From: Neiella litorisoli
Lineage (GTDB): Bacteria; Pseudomonadota; Gammaproteobacteria; Enterobacterales; Neiellaceae
NCBI RefSeq assembly: GCF_014773395.1
Contig: NZ_JACXAF010000009.1
Span: 81,247 to 145,246 of the forward strand
Length of the DNA stretch: 64,000 nucleotides
Direction of reading: 5' to 3'
In this document: piece after piece, positions 26,114 to 34,063 of the stretch
Layout: every line of letters starts with the position of its first letter
How positions within the stretch are numbered: the first letter of the stretch is position 1
Notes under the pieces: generated by a model
Told to the model about the DNA's origin: nothing
Databases searched by the model: none
The model's input: the letters and a program-made list of their open reading frames with translations, nothing else
Position numbers and translations under genes: made by a program

Positions 26114-26986
26114 ATGACCGCAATCGATACAGCCAGCAACTACCGACTTCGACTTGAAACCTCACTCAAAGGCGCGCTCAAAGCGTGGGTGGATTATCAA
26201 ACGGCTTATAGCCTGCTGGTTAACGGCTTTGATATCTACGATAGCAACCGCTCCATAACAGGCCTTGACGTTGTTGAGCAGGCGCTTACAAAGTGGCTAT
26301 CGGCTATCTGCAACACATTAAGCCAGTCATACCAGGGCGACACCGGTAAGAGTTTTGATGCGTCGGACCTGCCAAGTAAATTGCGGGAGATCCCAAGGTC
26401 TTTACGTCACACCATGGTTGATAGTTATCGTCAACCTGATTTGACGTTGTGGTTGTCGTTCGCAGATGCGTTGATCGAGCAGTATGACTTTGAACAGTTG
26501 GTGCAAAAAGTCACTGTGTTAGCCGAGGGGCTGGAGCAATCCGGCATGCGAGAAATTGCCGATCGGTTGGTGTGCAACTTTTGGTTGCGCAACCATGGCC
26601 GCGATAATCCAATCAAGCGAACCAAGCGCCATGTGGTGATTGAATCGAGTCTCTACTCGGACGCTTTCTTTGGTGGGTACAGCTACGACACCAAGCAAAA
26701 AATGAGCTTGATGCTTGAAGCAATTCGAGTGGCTGCAACCGAGTCCGGCGATAATCGATTGGTACCACCGTTTGAAGAATTAATTGAAGCAGTGAACAAC
26801 ACACCGGATCGCCAGCTTATCAAATCGGGTACGGCGTTTGGCAACAAGAGCACTGTTGAAATTAAGGTTTATCAAGGCAAGTTTAAATGCTTTTTTAACC
26901 CTGAAGTGTTGGATGCTTTGTTGTCCTTCATCATCATTCATCGCACCCAAGAAGGTGAGCTCCACAATCTGCCGGAGGCTGCGTAA
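26114..26986 (+). CDS. Hypothetical protein, 290 aa, first of a tandem paralogue pair
   Basis: Helical protein sharing its layout with the next gene: 'YDFEQLVQKVTVLAEGLEQSGM' then 'RTKRHVVIESSLYSDAFFGGY' then 'MLEAIRVAATESG', and a short C-terminal beta region. The stop overlaps the next start by one base, so the two are coupled. No known domain recognised. Tandem duplication plus divergence suggests a heteromeric complex. Confidence 0.6.
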   Translation: MTAIDTASNYRLRLETSLKGALKAWVDYQTAYSLLVNGFDIYDSNRSITGLDVVEQALTKWLSAICNTLSQSYQGDTGKSFDASDLPSKLREIPRSLRHTMVDSYRQPDLTLWLSFADALIEQYDFEQLVQKVTVLAEGLEQSGMREIADRLVCNFWLRNHGRDNPIKRTKRHVVIESSLYSDAFFGGYSYDTKQKMSLMLEAIRVAATESGDNRLVPPFEELIEAVNNTPDRQLIKSGTAFGNKSTVEIKVYQGKFKCFFNPEVLDALLSFIIIHRTQEGELHNLPEAA

Positions 26987-27792
26987 TGCGGATTTGCGAT
27001 CTGAATGCGACGACTTTGCGCGACACCTTAATCGCCCTTTTGCTCAAAGCTGGTGTTGACTACCTGCAATACTGCCGCCTTGCGAAGCAGCTCAAATCGA
27101 TAGGAGTTGGTTTGCATCAACGCGACTATGACTTTCAATTGCGCGGCGCATTGGTCGCCGTCGAACAACATTGGCTAGCTCAATTGCTCGCTAAGCTGAC
27201 CGTCCACTACGCGCACGGCTCACGTGCTGAACTGTCGATGGATGACATGCCTTCTGGGCTAAACCGAGAATTCCCTTGGGGCAAATGCGCTCCAGAGGAT
27301 TTGGAGGCGGGCGTTCGCTACTGGATGGGCTTATATGATTTCGACCAACTGATCGCTTACTTAACCGAGCGCTGCGGTGAACTTGAACAACAGGGTAAGG
27401 TGCTCGCCGCTCGCGATTTAGGAATTCATCTTGCACTTGATGAAGCCAAGCGAACCCCTCGGCACTTGGTGGCAAAGGTAAGGCTAGCCCTTAGTGGTTG
27501 CGGCTATTATCACGAGTCGTCCACTCGCGCTGTAAAATCGCTGTCGTGTGCCTTCAAAATAGCCGCCTCGGAAATGGGATTGCCTTCATTGGCTGCAGCG
27601 ATGAATAGCTATTATGAGGCCGTTCACTCGATGGCCAAGCATGATGTTGGGCTCAAGCAGGGGCATGCATCAACGGTGCTGATCACCAACCGCAAGCAGC
27701 ACATCGAGTTCAAGTTCGCAGCAGACCAAGCCGATGCGCTATTGGCTTTCGTCAAAATGTACGCCCCGGACATGCTGGAGTGTGTGGCCTGA
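26986..27792 (+). CDS. Hypothetical protein, 268 aa, second paralogue
   Basis: Matches the preceding protein in order of blocks: 'YDFDQLIAYLTERCGELEQQGK', 'RTPRHLVAKVRLALSGCGYY', 'CAFKIAASEMG', and a C-terminal strand pair near 'NRKQHIEFKFAADQADALLAF'. The paralogy is my reading of the two protein sequences, not a computed alignment. Function unknown. Confidence 0.6.
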   Translation: MRICDLNATTLRDTLIALLLKAGVDYLQYCRLAKQLKSIGVGLHQRDYDFQLRGALVAVEQHWLAQLLAKLTVHYAHGSRAELSMDDMPSGLNREFPWGKCAPEDLEAGVRYWMGLYDFDQLIAYLTERCGELEQQGKVLAARDLGIHLALDEAKRTPRHLVAKVRLALSGCGYYHESSTRAVKSLSCAFKIAASEMGLPSLAAAMNSYYEAVHSMAKHDVGLKQGHASTVLITNRKQHIEFKFAADQADALLAFVKMYAPDMLECVA

Positions 27793-27865
27793 GCCTTTGG
27801 CAAGGGCTGCGTCATCTCAAAACAAGGGCAACCTAAAGACCTGCAAGCATCGTAAGGAGCAAAAC

Positions 27866-28114
27866 ATGAGCACGATTACTGTGAGCGTCAGTGCCCACCT
27901 AAACCCGGAGAAAACCCAAGCCACGATTCATTTTTCTGGTCGGAGTCATCCGATAGTTTGTGGTTGCCTGGGCGCCGAAACGAACGAACAAGGTGTTATC
28001 GAGACGATCTATTTGGATAGTTTGGTTCACCGTCACTCATCAAGCGTGAGCTATCAAGGATGGCAACCCGAAGGTGCCGTTAGCACTATTTTGCGACGAC
28101 TCACCGCAGCTTGA
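27866..28114 (+). CDS. Small beta-rich protein, 82 aa
   Basis: ATG at 27866 with AAGGAG 6 nt upstream, 73 nt after the paralogue pair. Beta-rich, Ser/Thr/His-containing (MSTITVSVSAHLNPE..., 'DSLVHRHSSSVSYQGWQPEG'). No family recognised. Confidence 0.5.
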   Translation: MSTITVSVSAHLNPEKTQATIHFSGRSHPIVCGCLGAETNEQGVIETIYLDSLVHRHSSSVSYQGWQPEGAVSTILRRLTAA

Positions 28115-28126
28115 GATGACTCGATG

Positions 28127-28149
28127 GCAGTGTCTGTCTGCGACACTGC
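28127..28149 (+). repeat. TGTC...GACA dyad, hairpin form
   Basis: GCAGTGTC (28127-28134) pairs with GACACTGC (28142-28149) across 7 nt. The GACA half lies 32 bp upstream of a weak ATGCGC (28174-28179) element, where 16 bp on is AATAGT (28196-28201). Confidence 0.4.
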
Positions 28150-28237
28150 TTACTACTGCTTTTTACCACTCCAATGCGCCAATTCAACTCCGTGAAATAG
28201 TAAAGCTGTTCCTAACTCAACCCACCGGAGACTCAAC

Positions 28238-28840
28238 ATGGGATGGACATCAAGCTCGAACTGGCAACGCAAAGAAGAGATCGTCGCGCACGTAACAAGC
28301 TCTTACCTTTGGGGCAATAATTTCAATATCCTAGAGCACTCCGTACGCGGCTCTCGTGTATGGGTGTTGGCAGAGTACACCGATAACCATCCTGAGCGAG
28401 CAGGGGAGCGCTTTATCGCGCTATTTTTGCTCGATAAGTTCCCAGAGGGCTGGGCTTACAAAGATATGGATGAGTCGATGGGCCCGTTCCACCACGATTG
28501 CCCGATATCGTTTCTGACCCGCGCCGAAGAAGTCGCAGGCCGACTCAGTGACACAGCAAAGAAATGGCGCCAGCAGGTTCGCGATTACCACACCGCTCAG
28601 CGCCAGAAGCAAAAGGCATTAGCTCAGCTCTCGCCGGATACGATCGTTCGTTTTCAGAACGTCGACTACAAACTGCTTGAGAAACTCCCTCGACGCCTTG
28701 GCTGGAAAGCACGGTCGATGAAAGATGGCCAAATCTACCGGATGATGGCCAAGCAGGTCTCACAAGCCGTCGTGATCCCGCCACCACAAAACCCACCACC
28801 TGCAGCACGACAAGAGCAGCAGTTGGCGTTTGTCTACTAG
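28238..28840 (+). CDS. Hypothetical protein, 200 aa
   Basis: Soluble protein with an N-terminal Trp-rich beta region (MGWTSSSNWQRKEEIV) and 'EHSVRGSRVWVLAEYTD', a central basic coiled-coil-like part and a Pro/Gln-rich C-terminal tail (QAVVIPPPQNPPPAARQ) that is probably disordered. No domain identified; the next gene starts at its stop. Confidence 0.55.
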   Translation: MGWTSSSNWQRKEEIVAHVTSSYLWGNNFNILEHSVRGSRVWVLAEYTDNHPERAGERFIALFLLDKFPEGWAYKDMDESMGPFHHDCPISFLTRAEEVAGRLSDTAKKWRQQVRDYHTAQRQKQKALAQLSPDTIVRFQNVDYKLLEKLPRRLGWKARSMKDGQIYRMMAKQVSQAVVIPPPQNPPPAARQEQQLAFVY

Positions 28841-29238
28841 TGCCGCTCCATCCATTTAAGCAACGACCGGTTCATTTGGGAGAGCCGGTTAAATGCTACC
28901 GCAATCTCAACAATGGTCGCTGGTCACTGGTGGCTATGACGGGCTCACTGAAGAATAAGGTGATTGGGCATGCTGATACGGTAGTGCTTCGCGACGTCTT
29001 CTTTGTGGTCGGTCTTGCTGGCCGGAAAAGGGCTGTATTGCAGCAGGTGCGCAATGTTCATGCTTTTGCATGTGGTTTGCTGGTGTCGGTCAATGACACA
29101 GAAACTCATAGCTCTACTTTCGTCACGTATCGACCATTTGAACGCGACTGTTTCTACAGATTGGACTCGAACACGCCTGTTGCTCGGGCGGATTGGCTTT
29201 GCCTTAAATCAGGACTGGCGTCAATTCGGGACATTTGA
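28840..29238 (+). CDS. Hypothetical protein, 132 aa
   Basis: GTG start that overlaps the last base of the preceding stop (TAGTG), a coupled arrangement. Beta-rich, moderately basic ('RWSLVAMTGSLKNKVIGHADTVVLRDVFFVVG'). No motif recognised. Confidence 0.5.
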   Translation: MPLHPFKQRPVHLGEPVKCYRNLNNGRWSLVAMTGSLKNKVIGHADTVVLRDVFFVVGLAGRKRAVLQQVRNVHAFACGLLVSVNDTETHSSTFVTYRPFERDCFYRLDSNTPVARADWLCLKSGLASIRDI

Positions 29239-29288
29239 CAGCGAAGGGCTGGCAGTGGTGTTGCGGCGCCTCGGCCCGTTGATACCTT
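29230..29288 (+). promoter_or_regulatory. Shared-type promoter for the gene at 29320
   Basis: TTGCGG (29261-29266), 16 bp, TACCTT (29283-29288) with extended TG, 32 bp before the start. GACA at 29230, 31 bp upstream of the -35. Confidence 0.5.
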
Positions 29289-29319
29289 GAGTCCATTGAG
29301 ACGAATTGGAGAAACGATC

Positions 29320-29466
29320 ATGAGCATATCTTGTGAAACATGCGCCCACTCCCGCCACTGCGAGGTGGACTTTGAGAATGAGCAGGATGGTGACTGTATT
29401 TATGAACCTGTCGAGCAGGTGACCGGACGTATGGCCGGATCCATTGCATGCACTGAACGTTTCTGA
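29320..29466 (+). CDS. Small Cys protein, 48 aa
   Basis: ATG with GGAG about 8 nt upstream. Opens MSISCETCAHSRHCEVD and continues 'DGDCIYEPV', the C-x2-C...C...C layout of small zinc-binding proteins on plasmids. Related in form to the genes at 3543 and 9517. Ends 16 nt before the next gene. Confidence 0.5.
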   Translation: MSISCETCAHSRHCEVDFENEQDGDCIYEPVEQVTGRMAGSIACTERF

Positions 29467-29482
29467 TCAAGGGCTCCAAAAG

Positions 29483-29788
29483 ATGAACATTCGTATTAGC
29501 GTTATCGCACCACGTAACAGCAACGACTATGAGCAATACAAGTTTGAAGAAGAAGCACAGGTCTATTCAAATCACACGAATATCCCGCTTCATACCATTC
29601 AACAAGCGCTCAAAGGCCAAATCATCGATCCGATCATTGGTAATTTTCCACATGTTGCAGGGCGTGATGCGCCTTCGCTCGAACACGAGCATGGAAAGGG
29701 TCGCCCAGTGCGAATATTCAAGGTCGGGCTGACGAATGATGAGGACAATACCGGCATCGATGTCTCGGAAATTCTTAACAAGTTGTAG
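29483..29788 (+). CDS. Hypothetical protein, 101 aa
   Basis: Start at 29483 taken because it keeps clear of the 48-aa gene; an earlier in-frame ATG at 29444 would overlap it. Soluble, acidic C-terminus (LTNDEDNTGIDVSEILNKL). No family recognised. Confidence 0.45.
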   Translation: MNIRISVIAPRNSNDYEQYKFEEEAQVYSNHTNIPLHTIQQALKGQIIDPIIGNFPHVAGRDAPSLEHEHGKGRPVRIFKVGLTNDEDNTGIDVSEILNKL

Positions 29789-29874
29789 GCGTTAATCAGC
29801 GTCTGGATGGGCATGCTGGTGTGGAAATAACTAGTACAGCTATCACTGGCTTAGATAGAGAGCGGAGATTAATT

Positions 29875-30090
29875 ATGAAGTGTGCAGTAATTGAATACGC
29901 ATCAGGCAAAAAGTCGATGTTCCGACACCCTGACGGTGTTGCTTCGGTTTCGGTTGGCTATGAAGGTCGAGAATTTCTCGCAAAAGTGGTTTGTGGTGAT
30001 GGCTCAGTAAAGAGGTTCCATAGAATCAATACGGCGTATATCGACGACGATTTGGAAACAGTATGCCGCCATGCTGGTATCCCTCTTTAG
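29875..30090 (+). CDS. Small beta-rich protein, 71 aa
   Basis: Start at 29875 with GGAG 7 nt upstream; beta-rich with alternating Gly and charged residues (KKSMFRHPDGVASVSVGYEG). No motif recognised. Confidence 0.5.
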   Translation: MKCAVIEYASGKKSMFRHPDGVASVSVGYEGREFLAKVVCGDGSVKRFHRINTAYIDDDLETVCRHAGIPL

Positions 30091-30215
30091 CAAACCGAGC
30101 TAGGAGACGCCACCTCATTGTTTTTGCAGATGGTGGTACCGACCTATGCAATTAGGGGAACAACTATGCCAAACTACGCGTTCGGTTTGCATTGACGTTC
30201 TCAACCCTAGTGACT

Positions 30216-30758
30216 ATGCGTGTACGTGAAATCATTTGTGCCTCAAGTGGCAGCTATTACTCCAATCCGTTGAGCGAAGCAGAGATAACGAACTATCGTG
30301 AGCGATTAACTCATCTCTCAAGAGAAAAGTCGCAGCTTTACGGACCACTGATCGCGCTGGTTGGTGCAGCTCTGGGCCTTGCGTGCTTTCCTCTGTACCT
30401 ACTGTTGACTGGGCAATCGCTGGTGGGTGAATCGACTCTCGTTCAGCGATTGTGCATTTGCGTCTGTTTGATGCCTATTGCTGTTGGTATTAGTTCGCAT
30501 AAGGCAAACATAAGAAGCTTTATGATGAAAAGGGCGGGATTGTCGCTAACGGTCGCTGGCGTTGATGTCATCTGTCTCCGAAACGTCACCCAGTCAATTG
30601 CGCAACTAAAGCCAACTGAATTCCCTTCGGCGTGGCACAACATACCGTATGCTAAAAATTTTCTATCCGGACTGAAAGGCCGTAGTCCTCTGGCTTTTGA
30701 GGTGCGCTGGTTAGAGTATGCGATGCGCAGTCGCAATTTACTCCCAAACGGTGGCTAG
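30216..30758 (+). CDS. Membrane protein, 180 aa
   Basis: Two hydrophobic regions, about residues 42-68 and 78-96, between a charged N-terminus (NYRERLTHLSREKSQLY) and a soluble C-terminal part. The start is uncertain: the ATG at 30216 or a TTG at 30192; a 9-codon ATG frame at 30166 with GGGGA could be a leader. Function unknown. Confidence 0.5.
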   Translation: MRVREIICASSGSYYSNPLSEAEITNYRERLTHLSREKSQLYGPLIALVGAALGLACFPLYLLLTGQSLVGESTLVQRLCICVCLMPIAVGISSHKANIRSFMMKRAGLSLTVAGVDVICLRNVTQSIAQLKPTEFPSAWHNIPYAKNFLSGLKGRSPLAFEVRWLEYAMRSRNLLPNGG

Positions 30759-30761
30759 TCG

Positions 30762-30812
30762 GACATAGCTCATGGCTTCGCCGGTTGCCCGGTAACCCAT
30801 GTTTGTTACGTT
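30762..30812 (+). promoter_or_regulatory. Shared-type promoter for the gene at 30844
   Basis: TTGCCC (30785-30790), 16 bp, TACGTT (30807-30812) with extended TG, 32 bp before the start. GACA at 30762, 23 bp upstream of the -35. One of the clearest members of the family. Confidence 0.6.
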
Positions 30813-30843
30813 GAACGTGTCTGAACAACAGAGGCATGACAAC

Positions 30844-31101
30844 ATGAATGAACACGTCAACTTGTTAGAGCAGAGCGGCAGCGAGCCTAATGCAATCACT
30901 ATTGATATCAAGTGGGATGAGGATGGCAACGAGGATGAAGGTCGTTATGTGGTCACATTAAGTGGCACTCCTGCCGATGAGTTTGCAATCGATGAAGAGG
31001 AGTTTGACCGCGATGTTGATGCACATGCATTTGCGGAAGAAGTCTCGGAAACCACGGGCATCGCAATCACGTGGGGCTGCGCAAAGCCTGCTTGGGCGTA
31101 A
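30844..31101 (+). CDS. Small acidic protein, 85 aa
   Basis: Start at 30844 fits the promoter 32 bp upstream; an in-frame earlier ATG at 30799 would lie inside the promoter. Very acidic (IDIKWDEDGNEDEGRYVV, 'FAIDEEEFDRDVDAHAFAEE'), which is a trait of DNA-mimic anti-restriction proteins, though charge alone proves nothing. Ends AKPAWA. Confidence 0.5.
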   Translation: MNEHVNLLEQSGSEPNAITIDIKWDEDGNEDEGRYVVTLSGTPADEFAIDEEEFDRDVDAHAFAEEVSETTGIAITWGCAKPAWA

Positions 31102-31153
31102 GCACCGTTAAGGCGTTGCCGGCGTCGCTATCGAACCAAGGTATTTAGATCGT

Positions 31154-31357
31154 ATGGCAAAGAATGGTTGAACCCCGGAGCAAGCACAACTACTCCATGA
31201 GTTCACCCATTTAACGGGCTTAGGTCTCGTTGGGGTTGAGGCGTTTGAGCATGGCGAGCTGAGTTTCGCGGAGCTTTGGCAGATGCAACTCAACAGTTTT
31301 CAGGGTGTTGCTGACTCAGTTGATAGTCTCGACACTAAAGCTCAAAAGCTGAAATAA
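31154..31357 (+). pseudogene. Small gene interrupted by an in-frame TGA
   Basis: From the ATG at 31154 the frame reads MAKNG, then TGA (31169-31171), then TPEQAQLLHEFTHL and on for 61 codons to TAA at 31355-31357. Reading Leu (TTA or TTG) in place of TGA would restore a natural MAKNGLTPEQAQLL start. Most likely a point mutation inactivated a 67-codon gene. No in-frame ATG lies soon after the stop. Confidence 0.4.
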
Positions 31358-31375
31358 AAGGACATAATTCTTGTT

Positions 31376-31414
31376 GTCCCGCCACGCTCTGAGCGGCGCT
31401 CTTTGTGGCGGGAC
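31376..31414. terminator. Long hairpin between convergent genes
   Basis: GTCCCGCCAC (31376-31385) pairs with GTGGCGGGAC (31405-31414), and the loop contains a second small hairpin (GAGC/GCTC, 31391-31401). It lies between the + strand accessory region and the - strand transfer operon. No T tract on either strand, so it is a candidate bidirectional barrier rather than a classical terminator. Confidence 0.5.
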
Positions 31415-31424
31415 ACGTTGGTCG

Positions 31425-31835
31425 TTACTTGGCGAGTGTCAGTTGTTTTAGTTCGGCTTCTTTATGTTCATCCCACAACTGTCGTGACTGTGCTATCCAT
31501 TGCTCCTCATCGGCGCAGTCGACTGCTTCAGCAATCATCGGCTTTATTTCTGCTGCGGTATGCGGAGTTACCGACTCCAATGCTAACAAAAATGGGTACA
31601 TCTGCTGTGTCGTGGCGTTCTCTCGTAGTGAGTCAATCGTAATTGGCTCACGGCAATGCTTGGCCCTTAGTTCGGCGACAAACATCAAGTTATCGGCACA
31701 TAAAGGACAATTGTGGGCAACAGATTCCATAAACAGGTTCACCTGATTGCCGTTGTTCGACATATCTGGTGCTTCGAGTGCAAGACTCGACATGCTCACT
31801 GTTGCCATGGCGACTGCTAAAAATGCTCGATACAT
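31425..31835 (-). CDS. Exported protein with CPLC motif
   Basis: 136 residues with a cleavable-looking signal peptide (MYRAFLAVAMATVSMSSLALEA). The mature part has 'SVAHNCPLCADNLMFVAELRAKHC': a C-x2-C as in periplasmic thiol proteins, but the surrounding sequence is not a clear thioredoxin fold. Last gene of the - strand transfer block, 19 nt after the lipoprotein gene. It may serve the transfer apparatus. Confidence 0.55.
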   Translation of the reverse strand: MYRAFLAVAMATVSMSSLALEAPDMSNNGNQVNLFMESVAHNCPLCADNLMFVAELRAKHCREPITIDSLRENATTQQMYPFLLALESVTPHTAAEIKPMIAEAVDCADEEQWIAQSRQLWDEHKEAELKQLTLAK

Positions 31836-31854
31836 GGTACATCCTCTTCTGATA

Positions 31855-32340
31855 TCAATAGATTAACGCGACGCGACGATTTGACTGTCTTGCTGCGGGG
31901 GTGTCTTCATGGGCGCGCGGATAATGATAGGCTCTGCCGATGACCACCAATTGAGATGGTTTGACCCCATTGTCGATGAGGTACCGACCAACACGCTGCG
32001 CTCGGCGCTCACCCAATCCCAAGTTGTAGTATTCAGTACCTTCGTCATCAGTATGTCCTTCGACGACAAGGGAGGTATCGGGGTGTTGCTTAAGGTAAGC
32101 TGCATGCGCTCGCAATATCGACAGATACTCCGGGCGTAGCTGAGAGCTATCAAAATCAAACAGCACAATGTGCGTTCGGCGCTCTTTGGTCTGTTGTTCC
32201 AGGAGCAATCGTGTTGCCACCTGCGCATCGGTTTCGACCACTACATCTGTGGTGTCATGATCTTGCACGGTGGAGGGCGCTTCTGTGGTGCTGCAGCCGA
32301 CCACTACAAGAGCCGTTATGGGTATGAGTAGATGTTTCAT
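31855..32340 (-). CDS. OmpA-family (Pal-like) outer-membrane lipoprotein
   Basis: 161 residues. Signal peptide with lipobox ending VVGC (Cys16), so a lipoprotein. Residues about 55-160 form an OmpA C-terminal peptidoglycan-binding domain: 'IVLFDFDSSQLRPEYLSIL', 'LVVEGHTDDEGTEYYNLGLG', 'ERRAQRVGRYLI', 'SQLVVIGRAY', 'ARQSNRRVALIY'. It probably anchors part of the cell envelope or the transfer channel to the cell wall. It directly follows the SppA-like gene. Confidence 0.85.
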   Translation of the reverse strand: MKHLLIPITALVVVGCSTTEAPSTVQDHDTTDVVVETDAQVATRLLLEQQTKERRTHIVLFDFDSSQLRPEYLSILRAHAAYLKQHPDTSLVVEGHTDDEGTEYYNLGLGERRAQRVGRYLIDNGVKPSQLVVIGRAYHYPRAHEDTPAARQSNRRVALIY

Positions 32341-32355
32341 TTCGGCTCCTCCGTT

Positions 32356-33378
32356 TTAGTGGATGGTAGGCACGGAGCTCGCTGCTTGTGCTGCCATTTC
32401 TGTGGTCATGCCTCGGATCAATGCGCGACCAGCCATTTCCATTGAGGTTTCGAACAGGCCTGATAGCTTCATCCGCTTGCGGTTGTACTGACGCATCTCA
32501 ATGGTTTCAACGCCATAATCCGACGCGAGTCGGGCTTCGACATCAACAATAGAGCCAATGGTATCGACCAACCCTAATTCTTTGGCTGTTTTGCCCGGCC
32601 AGAACAATGAGGAATAGACCGTGTCTCGGTCTTCGATCTTGTCGCCGCGAGAAGCATCGACCGCATCAATGAAGATGTTGTACAGCGGCAGCATCATTTC
32701 GCGGGTCACGATTTCCTTTTCTTCGGTATCGTAGGGCAGGTACGGATCGAGAATCGTCTTGTATTGGCCCATGCCGAGAATACGCTTCTCAACACCGACT
32801 TTTTCCAGCGCCTCATTAAAGCCCCACGCATCCATACGGACGCCAATTGAGCCGACAATGCTGGTGGTGTTGGCATAGATTTCATCTGCGGCCGATGCCA
32901 TCCAGTAACAGGCGCTGGCACAAGCATCACCAATGCTAACAATCACTGGCTTGCGTTCTTCGATTGGGATAGCGCGGTATTCCATGAGTCGGTTATAGAC
33001 AATTTCGGCATGAGTTGGACTGCCACCGCCGGAATTGGCTGCGACCACAATCGCCCGAGCATGTTCGTCGCCAATCGCCTGATCTAAGGCTTTGACGATC
33101 AGTTGACCATCACCGGTAGGCGTACCCTCCATGATGGCGCCTTTGACTTCAATGAGTGCCACATGGTCGGTATCTGAACTTTCCAGCAAGGCGCCGATTG
33201 ATGAGTTGAAAACTGCAGTAATGATGATCACACCAAAGAACAAGGTTTTGGTGTTGCTCTGCACGATTTTTGCCCGAGCAAGACGACGCAACGTTTGTAC
33301 GAGTGCTTCGTCGCTGGTTTCGGCGGCTGCTCCTTTGCTTCCGGGTAGCAGGGCTCTGAGACGGCTGATAATAGACAT
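32356..33378 (-). CDS. SppA/SohB-like S49 signal-peptide peptidase
   Basis: 340 residues; start at 33378 has AAGG 6 nt upstream, whereas the ATG six bases earlier is too close to it. One N-terminal membrane segment (about 45-65), then the S49 protease domain: 'VALIEVKGAIMEG', 'AIVVAANSGGGSP', 'VSIGDACASACYWMASAAD' with the nucleophile Ser, and 'GMGQYKTILDPY' with the catalytic Lys. SppA-type enzymes cleave leftover signal peptides or membrane proteins. Embedded in the traI-traD operon, it may process a transfer protein. Confidence 0.85.
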   Translation of the reverse strand: MSIISRLRALLPGSKGAAAETSDEALVQTLRRLARAKIVQSNTKTLFFGVIIITAVFNSSIGALLESSDTDHVALIEVKGAIMEGTPTGDGQLIVKALDQAIGDEHARAIVVAANSGGGSPTHAEIVYNRLMEYRAIPIEERKPVIVSIGDACASACYWMASAADEIYANTTSIVGSIGVRMDAWGFNEALEKVGVEKRILGMGQYKTILDPYLPYDTEEKEIVTREMMLPLYNIFIDAVDASRGDKIEDRDTVYSSLFWPGKTAKELGLVDTIGSIVDVEARLASDYGVETIEMRQYNRKRMKLSGLFETSMEMAGRALIRGMTTEMAAQAASSVPTIH

Positions 33379-33386
33379 GTTCATCC

Positions 33387-34052
33387 TTAAAAACTTTTTT
33401 GGAAGTTGGACCACAATTGGCCAATCACCAAACCCATACCAATCAGCAGAGCTGGAGCATAGAGAGTGGCAAGCTTAACGGTGACCGCAGGCAAAATGAC
33501 GTACAACGTTGCGAGAAGTGCCAGTGCCACCCAAATCCGGCTCCAGATCTGGTACCGGTTGGTCGACACATGGCCAAAGGTGTAGCGCTTGATATGCCAT
33601 TGGTAATAGCCATCGACCATAAAGCCGATGATTAAAGGTGCCATCAGTAGCAGCCAATACAGCAAAACGCTGGCCCGAAAACACACTTGATAAAACAGAA
33701 TTTGAGAGTTGTGGGCGACGTTGTAGACAATCCCCGAGTACTTGCTGGTGGCATGCGAAAGGCTGTCACTGGACTCATCAGGAATTAACGTGCGCTCAAT
33801 GGCGTTTTTGACGCCGCTATCGACCATCAAGAACTGGTACCACTCACCAGCTCGATAGGTGATCTTGTGCCAGTTGGACGAGGGCACCACATGACCCAAG
33901 TAACTGACCTCTGATTCAACGTAATGCTGAACTTTGGCAGGCTTACAGAAGAAGAACAGCCAGCCCAATATGGCACAGCAACCCACCAGCATCAGCGTGT
34001 GGACTAAGGTGACATGTTGCCCTGGTTCGTTACTTACATCTGTCTCTGCCAT
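33387..34052 (-). CDS. DUF4400/TIGR03747-type conjugative membrane protein
   Basis: 221 residues. Membrane segments near residues 17-36, 125-150 and 175-205. 'LYWLLLMAPLIIGFMVDGYYQWHIKRYTFG' matches the block that defines the DUF4400 integrating-element membrane proteins (VDGL..R...FG). In SXT and IncA/C elements a gene of this kind follows traD. Specific role in transfer unknown. Directly upstream of the S49 peptidase gene, with 8 nt between coding regions. Confidence 0.65.
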   Translation of the reverse strand: MAETDVSNEPGQHVTLVHTLMLVGCCAILGWLFFFCKPAKVQHYVESEVSYLGHVVPSSNWHKITYRAGEWYQFLMVDSGVKNAIERTLIPDESSDSLSHATSKYSGIVYNVAHNSQILFYQVCFRASVLLYWLLLMAPLIIGFMVDGYYQWHIKRYTFGHVSTNRYQIWSRIWVALALLATLYVILPAVTVKLATLYAPALLIGMGLVIGQLWSNFQKSF

Positions 34053-34063
34053 TGCTTCTATCC

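Noticed and set aside
31169..31171. TGA as selenocysteine codon
   Set aside because: No SECIS-like hairpin directly downstream, and the residue position would be Leu in a natural reading.
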